This document shows positions 31,929-40,449 of a stretch of 64,000 bases of DNA, piece after piece. The notes below the pieces were generated by a model. It worked only from the letters and a program-made list of their open reading frames with translations, was not told the origin of the DNA and made no database searches. The first letter of the stretch is position 1; the number at the start of each line of letters is the position of its first letter. The DNA lies in the NCBI GenBank assembly GCA_001936135.1, contig CP012810.1:3968001-4032000 (forward strand), in the 5' to 3' direction. The position numbers were made by a program, and so were the translations under genes. This DNA is from Saccharomycopsis fibuligera x Saccharomycopsis cf. fibuligera (taxonomy: Eukaryota; Ascomycota; Saccharomycetes; Ascoideales; Saccharomycopsidaceae).

Positions 31929-33511
31929 TTGATACGGATTCAGCCAGTGGCTATATTGGCACGGGAAATAAAACCAATCGGAATCACATTGCCCAGATTG
32001 GTGAAATTTGGTCCCAGTTTCCTGATGATGATGATCTCAGCACCAACAACCACACGGCTGGTAATACTAACAGCAGTGGCAATGCCCTAGGCAACACTTG
32101 GCGAGGTCACAACTATGGCATCTCGTCAGTAAAATGGTGGCCGTTTGATACTGGGATGTTTATCTCTTCATCATTTGACAAAACCATCAAGTTATGGGAT
32201 ACGGAAAACTTGAAATTGATTTACACATTCAATAATGACAAGATTATGCCTACTTCAATACCGGAAATTTACACCACTACTAGGGGGGCTTCCGCCCCCT
32301 TGGCTAGCGCTAGCAATTATGGCAACAGCAAGATGTTTGGGCAAATTTATAGTACCGATTTCACCCCAACTTTGCAGCACGCGCTTCTTGCTATTGCGAG
32401 CCAGGGAACGAGTTTTGTGAAATTGCTAGACTTGAGATCAATGACGTTGTCAAGCTACTTGTTTGGCCACCACGACCCGAGTGTAACCAGTGTTTCATGG
32501 AATCCGATTTTTGCTAACGTGCTAGCTACCGGCAGCAACGACGGAGAGGTGAACGTCTGGGATATTAGGAGAAGCGATAGTTGCTTGTATTCTTTGAATA
32601 TGTACGATCTGAAAAATTGGGATAACACGAAAAAGCCAAAAAGCGCGACATATCACAATGGTGGTAGCCGTAGCAGCAGCAGCAGCACCAGCAGCACCAG
32701 CAGCAGCTATGGCAAAGCGCACCATAATAGGGCGGTGAATGGCTTATGCTGGCTTAATAATGGTGCCGAGTTGGTGTCAGTGGGGCTAGATAATTGTGTG
32801 AAGCTATGGGACTTGCAAAATTTTGAAATGACAAATATTGTGGGAAACAAAATCATGACTAAGGACGCGAGAATAAACCAGTTGAAAAGACAGCGGAAGT
32901 TGAATAGGAAGAGAAGAAAACTAGGTGGCGCTGGCGCCCGGGCGGATAGCAGTGGAAATGGTGACGGTGAGGAAGGAGAAAAAGAAGAAGAAGAAGAGGA
33001 AGAAGAAGATATTAATAACCCAACTATTAGAAACAATTTCTTGCAAACTATTAATCCAATAGTCAGCGGCACTAATGATGGTGTGCTGGGGCAGTATTTG
33101 GTGTATCCATCCAACAAGATTTCAATCTTTGATCTCAGTGAGTATGGCGGTGCCAGGACCAGTGCCAATAGCAACAGCAAAACATCTCGACCACGACAAC
33201 GAGGCACCTTATTCAAAACCCTAAAGAGAACAGACCTACACAACCAGGTCCAGCTAGAAGAGCGGGCCTGCTGTATAGTTGAGAAAAAACTGGCCAACGC
33301 AAGTTCCAGCAACAGCAGCAGTACTGTTTTTTTTACTGGTACGTCGAATGGGAGGATTGACACCTGGGGCCCTTCGTTTTCTGGGGTGCTTGATCAAGCA
33401 GTTGACGGTGATGATGATTATAGTGATGATGAGGATGACGGTGGTGGTGGTGGTATAGGTAGGGGAAAAAAGGGGGAGTATTTTAACGGAATTTATATTC
33501 CAAAGACTTAG
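31463..33511 (+). CDS. RAD28: Rad28/CSA-like WD40 protein
   Basis: 682-aa WD-repeat protein resembling Rad28 and human CSA (ERCC8), the DDB1-Cul4-type substrate receptor linked to transcription-coupled repair. WD blocks: YLISGSNDGKIKLWNV, then the CSA-specific VKWWPFDTGMFISSSFDKTIKLWDT, FGHHDPSVTSVSWNP...LATGSNDGEVNVWDIRRSDSCLYSL, and NRAVNGLCWLNNGAELVSVGLDNCVKLWDL. Lineage insertions include a His-Gln run (~140-155), a Ser-rich loop (~395-415) and a Lys/Glu-rich acidic segment (~500-516), which make it longer than S. cerevisiae Rad28 (506 aa). The frame opens earlier at a TTG; the ATG at 31463 matches the start of homologues (short segment before LLQRTLDPFSSR). In-frame CTG codons occur, as in MYD-CTG-KNW. 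Confidence 0.85.
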
Positions 33512-33817
33512 AGTTTGAATTTCGTTGTTATTAAAATGGTAGTAGTAGTATTATGATGGTTAGTATTGTTATTATAATGGTGGTGGCCAAACTCTGGCTA
33601 TGAATTATATAACCCTTAATTTTCGGTTGGATGTCCGTTGGAGAACTCCAATATTCCAAAAACCCAATAAATGAACTAAACAGTCTGAAAGGCACCACTG
33701 TACTACACGGTTATTCCAAGCACTAAATACTAAATACTAGATATAAAACCTGCTTTACTCCAATACATAAAACACAAAGCATACAAAAAAAAAAGCGTAT
33801 AATCTTTTGCTCTCCCT
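33512..33817. other. Intergenic region between convergent RAD28 and HSM3
   Basis: 306 bp with a GTAGTAGTA-type patch after RAD28 and a short A9 tract before the HSM3 end. No gene seen. Confidence 0.6.
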
Positions 33818-35509
33818 TCACGTGGAAGTTGACTCCACTATAGCTTTGGCTTCCAAACCGGTACCATAAACATCCCCACTAGCCAACTTCGCCCTCTGAG
33901 CTTTCAACTCCCTAATCAACACATCAACATTACTAATCTTCGACAACAGAGCAATCAAATTATCAATCACTTCGATTCGCAACTGATTCAAATGATAATT
34001 TTTCTGCGTTGCGAAATCAATTGGATCCAAAGCATCATCGTTGTTGTTGTTGTTGTTGCCGCCGCCATTTGAAGCAGTGTCATTATTGTTTAATAGATAC
34101 ATGTCCAAGATGGCTGGAATCTCATTGACCAAATAACTAACAGAAAACTGCTGAGTAGCGATGGATCGTAACAAGACGAGTGCATTCGTTGGAGTCAAGT
34201 TGTTGATTTTCGAAATGGTCAAGTTTTGTTTAACTGAGTGGAACGGTGTTTCGAATGTTGTCCATTGCGCGTATATTGGGAGATGGTGGTTAGTTAGCAG
34301 GACGTTGGATAGCGTCAAGTTGTACGGTTCGAGGACAGAGGGGTTGAGCTTGGATAATAGTAGGACCAAGTGGTTGGGCAACTGGGCTGGGTTGTTTCTT
34401 GTTAGCAAGTCATTGCTTATGATGGCATGTTGCAGTTTTTGGTTGAAGGTGTTGAAATCCAGGGGCGAGTAGTATGAAAAATTGGTCAAAAAGACAGTTA
34501 GTTCATTGATGCTGTAAGAATCAACGGCAGTAGCGTAAAGTTGAAACAAATGGCTTATTTGACTGTTAAGTTTGGTAATAAAGTATTGCTTATCGAAGTT
34601 CGTCTCAGAATTGCTGATATGCTCAAAGAGGGTATTGTCAAAGATAACAGCATGTAAATTGATCAACTTGTTCAAGTAGAAAAAATCGTCATTTTGCAAG
34701 AAATCCTTCTTGTTTGCAAAAAGATACAAGTTGTCAAACACCATTTTATTAGCAATGACAGTGTTTGGCACTTCGGTAAACAACTTGATAGCCAAGTCTA
34801 CTAGTCTAGTAATTAGCACAGAATCACCAGACGACTTCATGTCAAATAATGTGCGCACGTTTGCTTCGGTGAAGATTTTGTAAAAAATGGAAGAGTCTTG
34901 CTTGGTGAAGGATACAACGTGGCCAAAGAACTTTTCAATAGCACTGGTGACATTGATATCAGTAGCGGTCAAGGCAAATATTTGGAATATTGACGCCACG
35001 AGGTCCTGGTGGGTTTTGCGGAGTTCTACCAAGCTGGAACGGGCAATAATGTCAATGGCAAGTTTTTGGATTTGTGGGTTGGAGTCCGGTTGAAGACATA
35101 GTTGAAAAAGGCTGTCGAATGAGTAAGTTTGCGGTTCAAGGTTGTTGAATATTTCCGTGATTTGGGTAAGAGACAACTGGTGCAATACTGTAGCAAGCAA
35201 CTCAATCAAGATGGAGTGAGGGTCATTGACGGAGGGTGCTTGCGGGTGGTTGATGATGAAGAACAAGAGCTGGACAATCTTGAGGATGTTTGGGTTGAGG
35301 CTGTCGATGGCTGAGGGAGAGTTTCCGGCAGAAGAAGCCGAAGTGACCATAACAGTATCCAGATCAAGGGTGATCAAGGCAGGCTCGCACTTGATTCTGA
35401 GAACAAAAGTGTCGAGGAGACGATCATTGACCTGGGGAGGGGCGGCGCTGGCGGACAACGCGGCAGCTATTGAGGAAATGTGGTCGATGACAAGTAGATC
35501 AGAGGCCAT
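33818..35509 (-). CDS. HSM3: Hsm3-like proteasome base assembly chaperone
   Basis: 563-aa helical-repeat (ARM/HEAT-like) protein. Hsm3 (S5b/PSMD5) binds Rpt1 and guides assembly of the 19S base; it was first known from mismatch-repair phenotypes. Overall identity to S. cerevisiae Hsm3 looks low, but the C-terminus aligns clearly: SYLVNEIPAIL... compares with FLLNEMPKVM, and DVYGTGLEAKAI compares with NYSTGSETKI at the same distance from the end. Size and all-helical composition also fit. A Gly/Asn run lies near ~483-495. The frame continues upstream, but the ATG at 35509 (MASDLLVIDH) is a plausible start; the in-frame upstream ATG at 35587 adds 26 residues and cannot be excluded. It is divergent from NCE101. 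Confidence 0.75.
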   Translation of the reverse strand: MASDLLVIDHISSIAAALSASAAPPQVNDRLLDTFVLRIKCEPALITLDLDTVMVTSASSAGNSPSAIDSLNPNILKIVQLLFFIINHPQAPSVNDPHSILIELLATVLHQLSLTQITEIFNNLEPQTYSFDSLFQLCLQPDSNPQIQKLAIDIIARSSLVELRKTHQDLVASIFQIFALTATDINVTSAIEKFFGHVVSFTKQDSSIFYKIFTEANVRTLFDMKSSGDSVLITRLVDLAIKLFTEVPNTVIANKMVFDNLYLFANKKDFLQNDDFFYLNKLINLHAVIFDNTLFEHISNSETNFDKQYFITKLNSQISHLFQLYATAVDSYSINELTVFLTNFSYYSPLDFNTFNQKLQHAIISNDLLTRNNPAQLPNHLVLLLSKLNPSVLEPYNLTLSNVLLTNHHLPIYAQWTTFETPFHSVKQNLTISKINNLTPTNALVLLRSIATQQFSVSYLVNEIPAILDMYLLNNNDTASNGGGNNNNNNDDALDPIDFATQKNYHLNQLRIEVIDNLIALLSKISNVDVLIRELKAQRAKLASGDVYGTGLEAKAIVESTST

Positions 35510-35820
35510 TGCTGGGTATTGGTGGTAGCCTGGGAGTATAATTGCGATATTGAATAGTGTGTTCAAGTTGCGCGGGCTGTATAACATAGATCATTCTGGG
35601 GGTTTCGCTGTGTGTCTAATGGTTTATTAGCGAGCAATGGCGATGGCGATGAGGAGTCAGAGAGAGCTCCTCTGGGAGGTGTGTGACCCTGCCGTGCTAA
35701 CAAATGCTGCAAACCATAGACACACGACGATATACACAACTACAATATGATACACTGATACCCTTACTGCTATGTTATACCACACTCAAACAACACAACA
35801 CAACACAACACAGCACAACT
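35510..35820. other. Divergent promoter of HSM3 and NCE101
   Basis: 311 bp between the two genes. Just before the NCE101 start is a (CACAA)n repeat at about 35790-35815. Confidence 0.6.
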
Positions 35821-36074
35821 ATGGCCACATACCCATATCTCCTCTCACGGTACGTACTCCCTTGTCCTACTACCCATGTCTAACACCGTTACTAACCGTT
35901 GTCCCTCCCAGCACCCTCGACCCAGTGTTTGCAGTGTTCATCGGCACCAGCGCCTACTACACATTTGAGCAACGAGTGGGCAGACAGCCAGGACACACCT
36001 TGAACGAGCTTGTGGCCAAGCGATACCGCCAGTGGTCTCAGGGCAGTGGCGCTGCTAGTCCTGCTGAGAAATGA
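35821..36074 (+). CDS. NCE101: Nce101-like small membrane protein, spliced
   Basis: Two exons: 35821-35849 and 35912-36074, with a 62-nt intron at 35850-35911. The intron has donor GTACGT, a perfect branch site TACTAAC at 35890-35896 and acceptor CAG. The joined frame encodes 63 aa: MATYPYLLSR from exon 1, then TLDPVFAVFIGTSAYYTFEQ, VGRQPGHTLNELV and KRYRQW. This matches the Nce101 family (about 53 aa in S. cerevisiae), with one predicted membrane segment and the conserved G-R-x-x-GH-x-L-x-EL motif. Nce101 was named for non-classical protein export, but its exact role is unsettled. Without splicing, the second exon lacks the start that homologues share. Confidence 0.88.
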
Positions 36075-36533
36075 AGTAATGCCGATGATACCGTGTGATG
36101 ATCCTCTGTAGCGATAGTTGGTGTGATGATGATGATTTATACTGGTGAAACCTGTGTATAGACAATGATGACTTTATTGCTGCGATGCTTTGATGCTCTA
36201 ATACATATTCTGCCTTTGGACTCTCCGTAAACTACAGCCTGTGTGGTGTAGTGAAGTGCACTATCCCCGAGTGTATGGCACACACTCTGGACAGAGAAGA
36301 CTCCATCCATGTAGCCGATGCCCGCGACTTTTGTTTTTTCCTGATCGGCTCAATCAATCAATTAATCACTTTACATTATCACAAGATACAATGCGGAGAC
36401 TCCACGCCTCCTCTTCTTTCTCTTCTTCTCCCTGGCGCTCAACTCACCTCCTCCACGCTATACAATTCTCAGCACTTCATCCCCCCCAAATGAAAGCAGC
36501 CATATCAACGTCTCTCCTCTGATACCACCCGCA
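36075..36533. other. Promoter region of PEX2
   Basis: 459 bp with no supported gene; short frames here are without domains. It is CT-rich just before the PEX2 start. Confidence 0.55.
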
Positions 36534-38282
36534 ATGGCCGCCTTCTCCTCGCTCTTCCCGCAAACCCGCGTATCCCAGCTAGACGCCGTTGTCCTTGATC
36601 AAGAACTCTACGACTTGCTCCTCAACCAGGTCCTCGCCCTCTTCTCCCAGTACAACCAATCGTTCAAAGCTCGCTACATTAACGAAATCGAATTGTTGCT
36701 CAAGTCATTGATCTTCAAGTACACCCTATGGGACAACTCCAACACCTATGGCTTTTTCCTCCAAAACTTGAAACTTGTCAATAGCCGCTCATTGCAGAAA
36801 ATCTCCAAACGGGTTAAAGCTCTATACTATGCGGTGTTTATTCTCGGAGACTACTTGTTTAAGCATTTCAATAGCTATTTGTTCTCTATCGATAAAGACG
36901 ATTTGCAGGACGAGCTAGACGAGCTTCTCTGTGCCCAAAGCAATGGGCAAACCAAGTCATGGCGCAAGTTCCAAATCATTTCAGAACTATACTTGGTCCA
37001 GTACATCAAACCAGTGATTGTCCACATCACCAGCTATCTCCAAATGTTCAAGCTCCTCAATTTTGTGCGATTCCTAATTGATGGCAAATTTAACTCTTTA
37101 AAATTCTACATGCTAAACATTGGCACCAAGGTCAATTCAGTGGAAATGGAACAAATGAGTAAAGGCAACGTCAATTATGAATTCCAACATCGTCAAATAA
37201 TATGGAACACATTGATTGAATTCGTGGTCTTTTTGCTCCCCTTAGTGTCAAAGTTCGGCATATTGAAAAAATATCGTCGCAAAGGCAGAAAATATTTGCT
37301 GCTTGAATATTTGAAGAAAATCAAACTCATCAATTATTTGCAATATTACTTTAATGGATCGTTGTTTCTCGATCGGCCAATCAATGAGCAGGATGAGGAT
37401 TCCCCTCATCTAAGTGATAATGACATCAAGCAAAATGGGGCACCTTCCTCTAGCAGTAAATCCAAAATTGGCAAATATCACCATTTGCCAACGTCACAAT
37501 GCGCAATATGCTACGAAAGAAATAACGACGCCAACAACGCTACCGCTACTTCTTCATCGGCAGTAACACAAAATAATACTAGCAACTACAACAACAACAA
37601 TAATAATAATAATAATAATTTCACTGGGTCAAACTTGATATCTAATCCTTACGTTACAAATTGTGGCCATGTTTACTGTTACCTCTGCATTCTTGAAAAA
37701 CTTGAAAAACATTCAACTGGAATGAAAAGCATTGCTGAAGTCAAGAAATTGCAACAAAAGTTGGAAAATAGCCAAAACGAGAATGATGACGACGACCATT
37801 GGAATTGTCTCAGATGCAGCGATGTTGTGCTTTGGTGTAAGCCATATGATGATATTGATGAGTCTGCAATCATAGTCGCTGGCGAATCGGATTCAGTAAA
37901 CAACGACCACACTAATAATAGTAATGATGTATCTAATGAGAATGATAGATCCGATGATAACTATGATGATGGTGATGTGGGAGAGTCTTATCAAAACATT
38001 ACACAATCACAATTAGGAAACTCTGCTGAATTCGCTGAATTCACTGAAGGAAGAAGACGCACTAACAATAGCGGTAGCAGCAGCAGCAGCAGCAGTAGTA
38101 GTAGTTACGATAGCGTGGAAGAAGAGCCTCACGATCAAGGTGATGATGAAGTTGAAGTTGAAGATGAAGATGAAGATGAAGATGAAGATGAAGATTATGG
38201 ATCAACAGCCGACGGTGAAGAATATGATGATGGAGATGCTGATGATGATGAGAATGATTTTGAGGAAAGTTTTGAGCTATGA
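36534..38282 (+). CDS. PEX2: Peroxisomal RING ubiquitin ligase subunit Pex2
   Basis: 582-aa peroxin. Pex2, Pex10 and Pex12 form the membrane ubiquitin ligase that recycles the import receptor Pex5. The N-terminal domain (1-300) carries family blocks (RVSQLDAVVLDQELYDLL, YLFKHFNSYLF, and the helical stretch around residues 225-275). The RING is at 323-428: C323/C326, C377-G-H379, C382/C385 and C425/C428. It is split by a ~50-residue Asn/Thr/Ser-rich insertion between the first and second ligand pairs and by a ~40-residue loop before the last pair. After the RING there is a ~150-residue acidic tail with Ser and Asp/Glu runs. Both insertion and tail make it about twice the length of S. cerevisiae Pex2. 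Confidence 0.88.
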   Translation: MAAFSSLFPQTRVSQLDAVVLDQELYDLLLNQVLALFSQYNQSFKARYINEIELLLKSLIFKYTLWDNSNTYGFFLQNLKLVNSRSLQKISKRVKALYYAVFILGDYLFKHFNSYLFSIDKDDLQDELDELLCAQSNGQTKSWRKFQIISELYLVQYIKPVIVHITSYLQMFKLLNFVRFLIDGKFNSLKFYMLNIGTKVNSVEMEQMSKGNVNYEFQHRQIIWNTLIEFVVFLLPLVSKFGILKKYRRKGRKYLLLEYLKKIKLINYLQYYFNGSLFLDRPINEQDEDSPHLSDNDIKQNGAPSSSSKSKIGKYHHLPTSQCAICYERNNDANNATATSSSAVTQNNTSNYNNNNNNNNNNFTGSNLISNPYVTNCGHVYCYLCILEKLEKHSTGMKSIAEVKKLQQKLENSQNENDDDDHWNCLRCSDVVLWCKPYDDIDESAIIVAGESDSVNNDHTNNSNDVSNENDRSDDNYDDGDVGESYQNITQSQLGNSAEFAEFTEGRRRTNNSGSSSSSSSSSSYDSVEEEPHDQGDDEVEVEDEDEDEDEDEDYGSTADGEEYDDGDADDDENDFEESFEL

Positions 38283-38888
38283 GAAATGTTGTTTTGTTAT
38301 GATTATCATGTACAGTTATGGTTTTTAAGTAGAGGTTTCAAATAGTCTTTAATGAATGTGTGTAGTCTACTTGTTTTTATTGTAGTTTACGCTAGGTTTT
38401 GTAGTTTGTTTGTTTGTTTTTTGTTTTTTTTTAGTTCAAGGGTTGAAGTAAGTTTTAAAGTATCAAAAAAAACCCTTATCATTGGAAGCAAAACAGATTA
38501 TATATTCAAATTATGTTTCGAGGGTACTGTGTTATAACGCAAGGTAAATATTCCTGTAGTAGTAAAAACAAAATGGTAACTATACTCAGTCATGCAATGT
38601 GATATGAGTTCCTAGAACATTTTTAATTCGTTCAAGTTGTTGATCCAACTCCGACAATCTCAAGGTCCTTATAAGATAGTGATATATATATACGTCTCTG
38701 AATAATACTAACAGCTCTATGTAATAACAGCACCAATGGAAACTCATGCTCCTGTTTACCATAATGCAGACTGTATTTCATCACAAGCAATAACTTTGAA
38801 CATAAAGTGTTTCAGAAAAGGAAAAGAAAACCGCGCATTACACTAATATCAATACAACCCGACATGCCATCTTTATCTAGTACTTTCC
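38283..38888. other. Intergenic region between convergent PEX2 and VPS29
   Basis: 606 bp, A/T-rich, no gene seen. Small T8 and A6 tracts and a TATATATATA patch near 38680. Confidence 0.55.
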
Positions 38889-39861
38889 TCATTCTTTTCG
38901 ATAAGTGACTTTGTCAACTTTCACTTCATCATCAAGATAGGTATATATATACAACGTACAAACTGACCCTTGGACATCCAATAAACAAAAGCTAGGTATT
39001 GGGTCAGCTTTAGCCACATCGTTATCACCGTCTTCGTCTTCATCAATGCCAATATTTTCTAGCAAGTTCTTTTTCTTGAGTTCGCCTTCGCTATCGTTAC
39101 TATCTTTGGTACTGCTATTATCACCATCTATCACCTTCTCATCGCCGTTGACCGTTTTCGCCTTTGCATTATTATCATTGTTATTGCTTTGCCCATCTGT
39201 TTCTTCATCTTCTTTCTCGCCTCCCTGCTGCTGCTGCTGCTGCCCCACTTCCACATTTCCTTCCTTCTGGAGCCCTTGTTCTTCTTCTTCTTCTTCCCCT
39301 TCTTCCAAGTCATCCTCCTCATCATCGCTCAACTCTTCTGTCGTTAATGCTCCCGTGGCTGACCCCGGGTTAATAAAGAGCTTATTATCCAAAGTATACG
39401 CTTCCACTCTATGCGTGCCTCCCCAAATCAAGATGTCAGCATCCATCTTCCTTGCCTCGGTCAAAAGCGAAAGTGGGTCATTCTTAGGCACCACCGTGAA
39501 CCCATTCAAGAAGCCAATCTTCAACTGGTGGTGCTGTACTACTGAAGATATCGGTAATTTTATGTCAAAATCGTAGGCTCCCTTGACGATTTGAAGATCG
39601 GGGGATAATGAGTTGAGAAACTTGAGGGTTTGGAGGGATGAAGTTACGTTGCCTAGGCATAGGACTTGTTGGATTTTACCTGGAACTAAAAGTTTTTTGA
39701 ACTAGGTTGTCAATATGTTAGTATTTTGATTAAAAACAAAAAGATGAAGCGTTGTTATCTCTCTGTTTTGAACTTCGAGCGTCATTCACAAAACATACCT
39801 CATGAGGAAAATCAATTGCCCTGTCAGGAATATGAAGGTCACCAATGGCAAGAAGTAGCAT
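38889..39861 (-). CDS. VPS29: Retromer subunit Vps29, spliced
   Basis: Two exons on the minus strand: 39799-39861 (21 codons) and 38889-39701, with a 97-nt intron at 39702-39798. The intron has donor GTATGT, branch TACTAAC (plus-strand positions 39717-39723) and acceptor TAG. The product is 291 aa. Exon 1 gives MLLLAIGDLHIPDRAIDFPHE; exon 2 resumes FKKLLVPGKIQQVLCLGNVTS, exactly as in Vps29 proteins. Other family blocks are VKGAYDFDI, GFLNGFTVVPKNDP, DILIWGGTHRVEAY and FINPGSATGA. This is the phosphoesterase-fold scaffold of the Vps26-Vps35-Vps29 cargo-selective trimer. An acidic insertion of about 100 residues (Glu, Gln, Asn, Asp runs) separates PGSATGAL from the last strands (PSFCLLDVQGS...). 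Confidence 0.93.
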
Positions 39862-40449
39862 TATTTGGTTGCTTGTTTTTGAATGACTATAGTCTGTTTT
39901 TGAATGTATGCGGATGTTCTGTTTGTAAGAATCTATAGATTTGGATATGCTTGTCACTGTTACCACGTAGGATCTGCTACTCTTTTGTTTTTGCATTTTT
40001 TCGTTTTCGCATCGCTCCGTGTCTGTCAAGACACCGCTGCAGATGCCGCCACCATGGTTCGAAAGCGTTGCATTCAAAAACCTTTATCTTCGTAATGTTT
40101 TTGTTACTCTACTATCGATAATGTAGCCGGCTGGCAAGTTTTTTGTTCACGAGATCTGGTTGTAAAGTTAGGGTGACAGCAATATTTGAGCAGAGCCCAT
40201 AGCATCAGGGCAAATTTGTCTCAAGACTAAAGACTAAGCCGTACCGTACCGTACCGTACATACAAGAAAATCAATCAAATGTAAACGTTTTGTTGGTAAT
40301 TAGTAAAAAATGCTAAGATAAATCTATGTAAATATCATTAAAAGGAAAAGGTAGTGAATAATAACTTGAAACAAATTTTAAAGCAATAAACTTTTAGTAT
40401 ACAAGAGCATGTGGTGCAAAAGTAGTAAAAACAATAACGACTAGTCTAT
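39862..40449. other. Intergenic region between VPS29 start and PWP2 end
   Basis: 588 bp holding the VPS29 promoter and the PWP2 3' region. A (TACCG)n pentanucleotide repeat lies at about 40231-40258. No gene seen. Confidence 0.55.
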
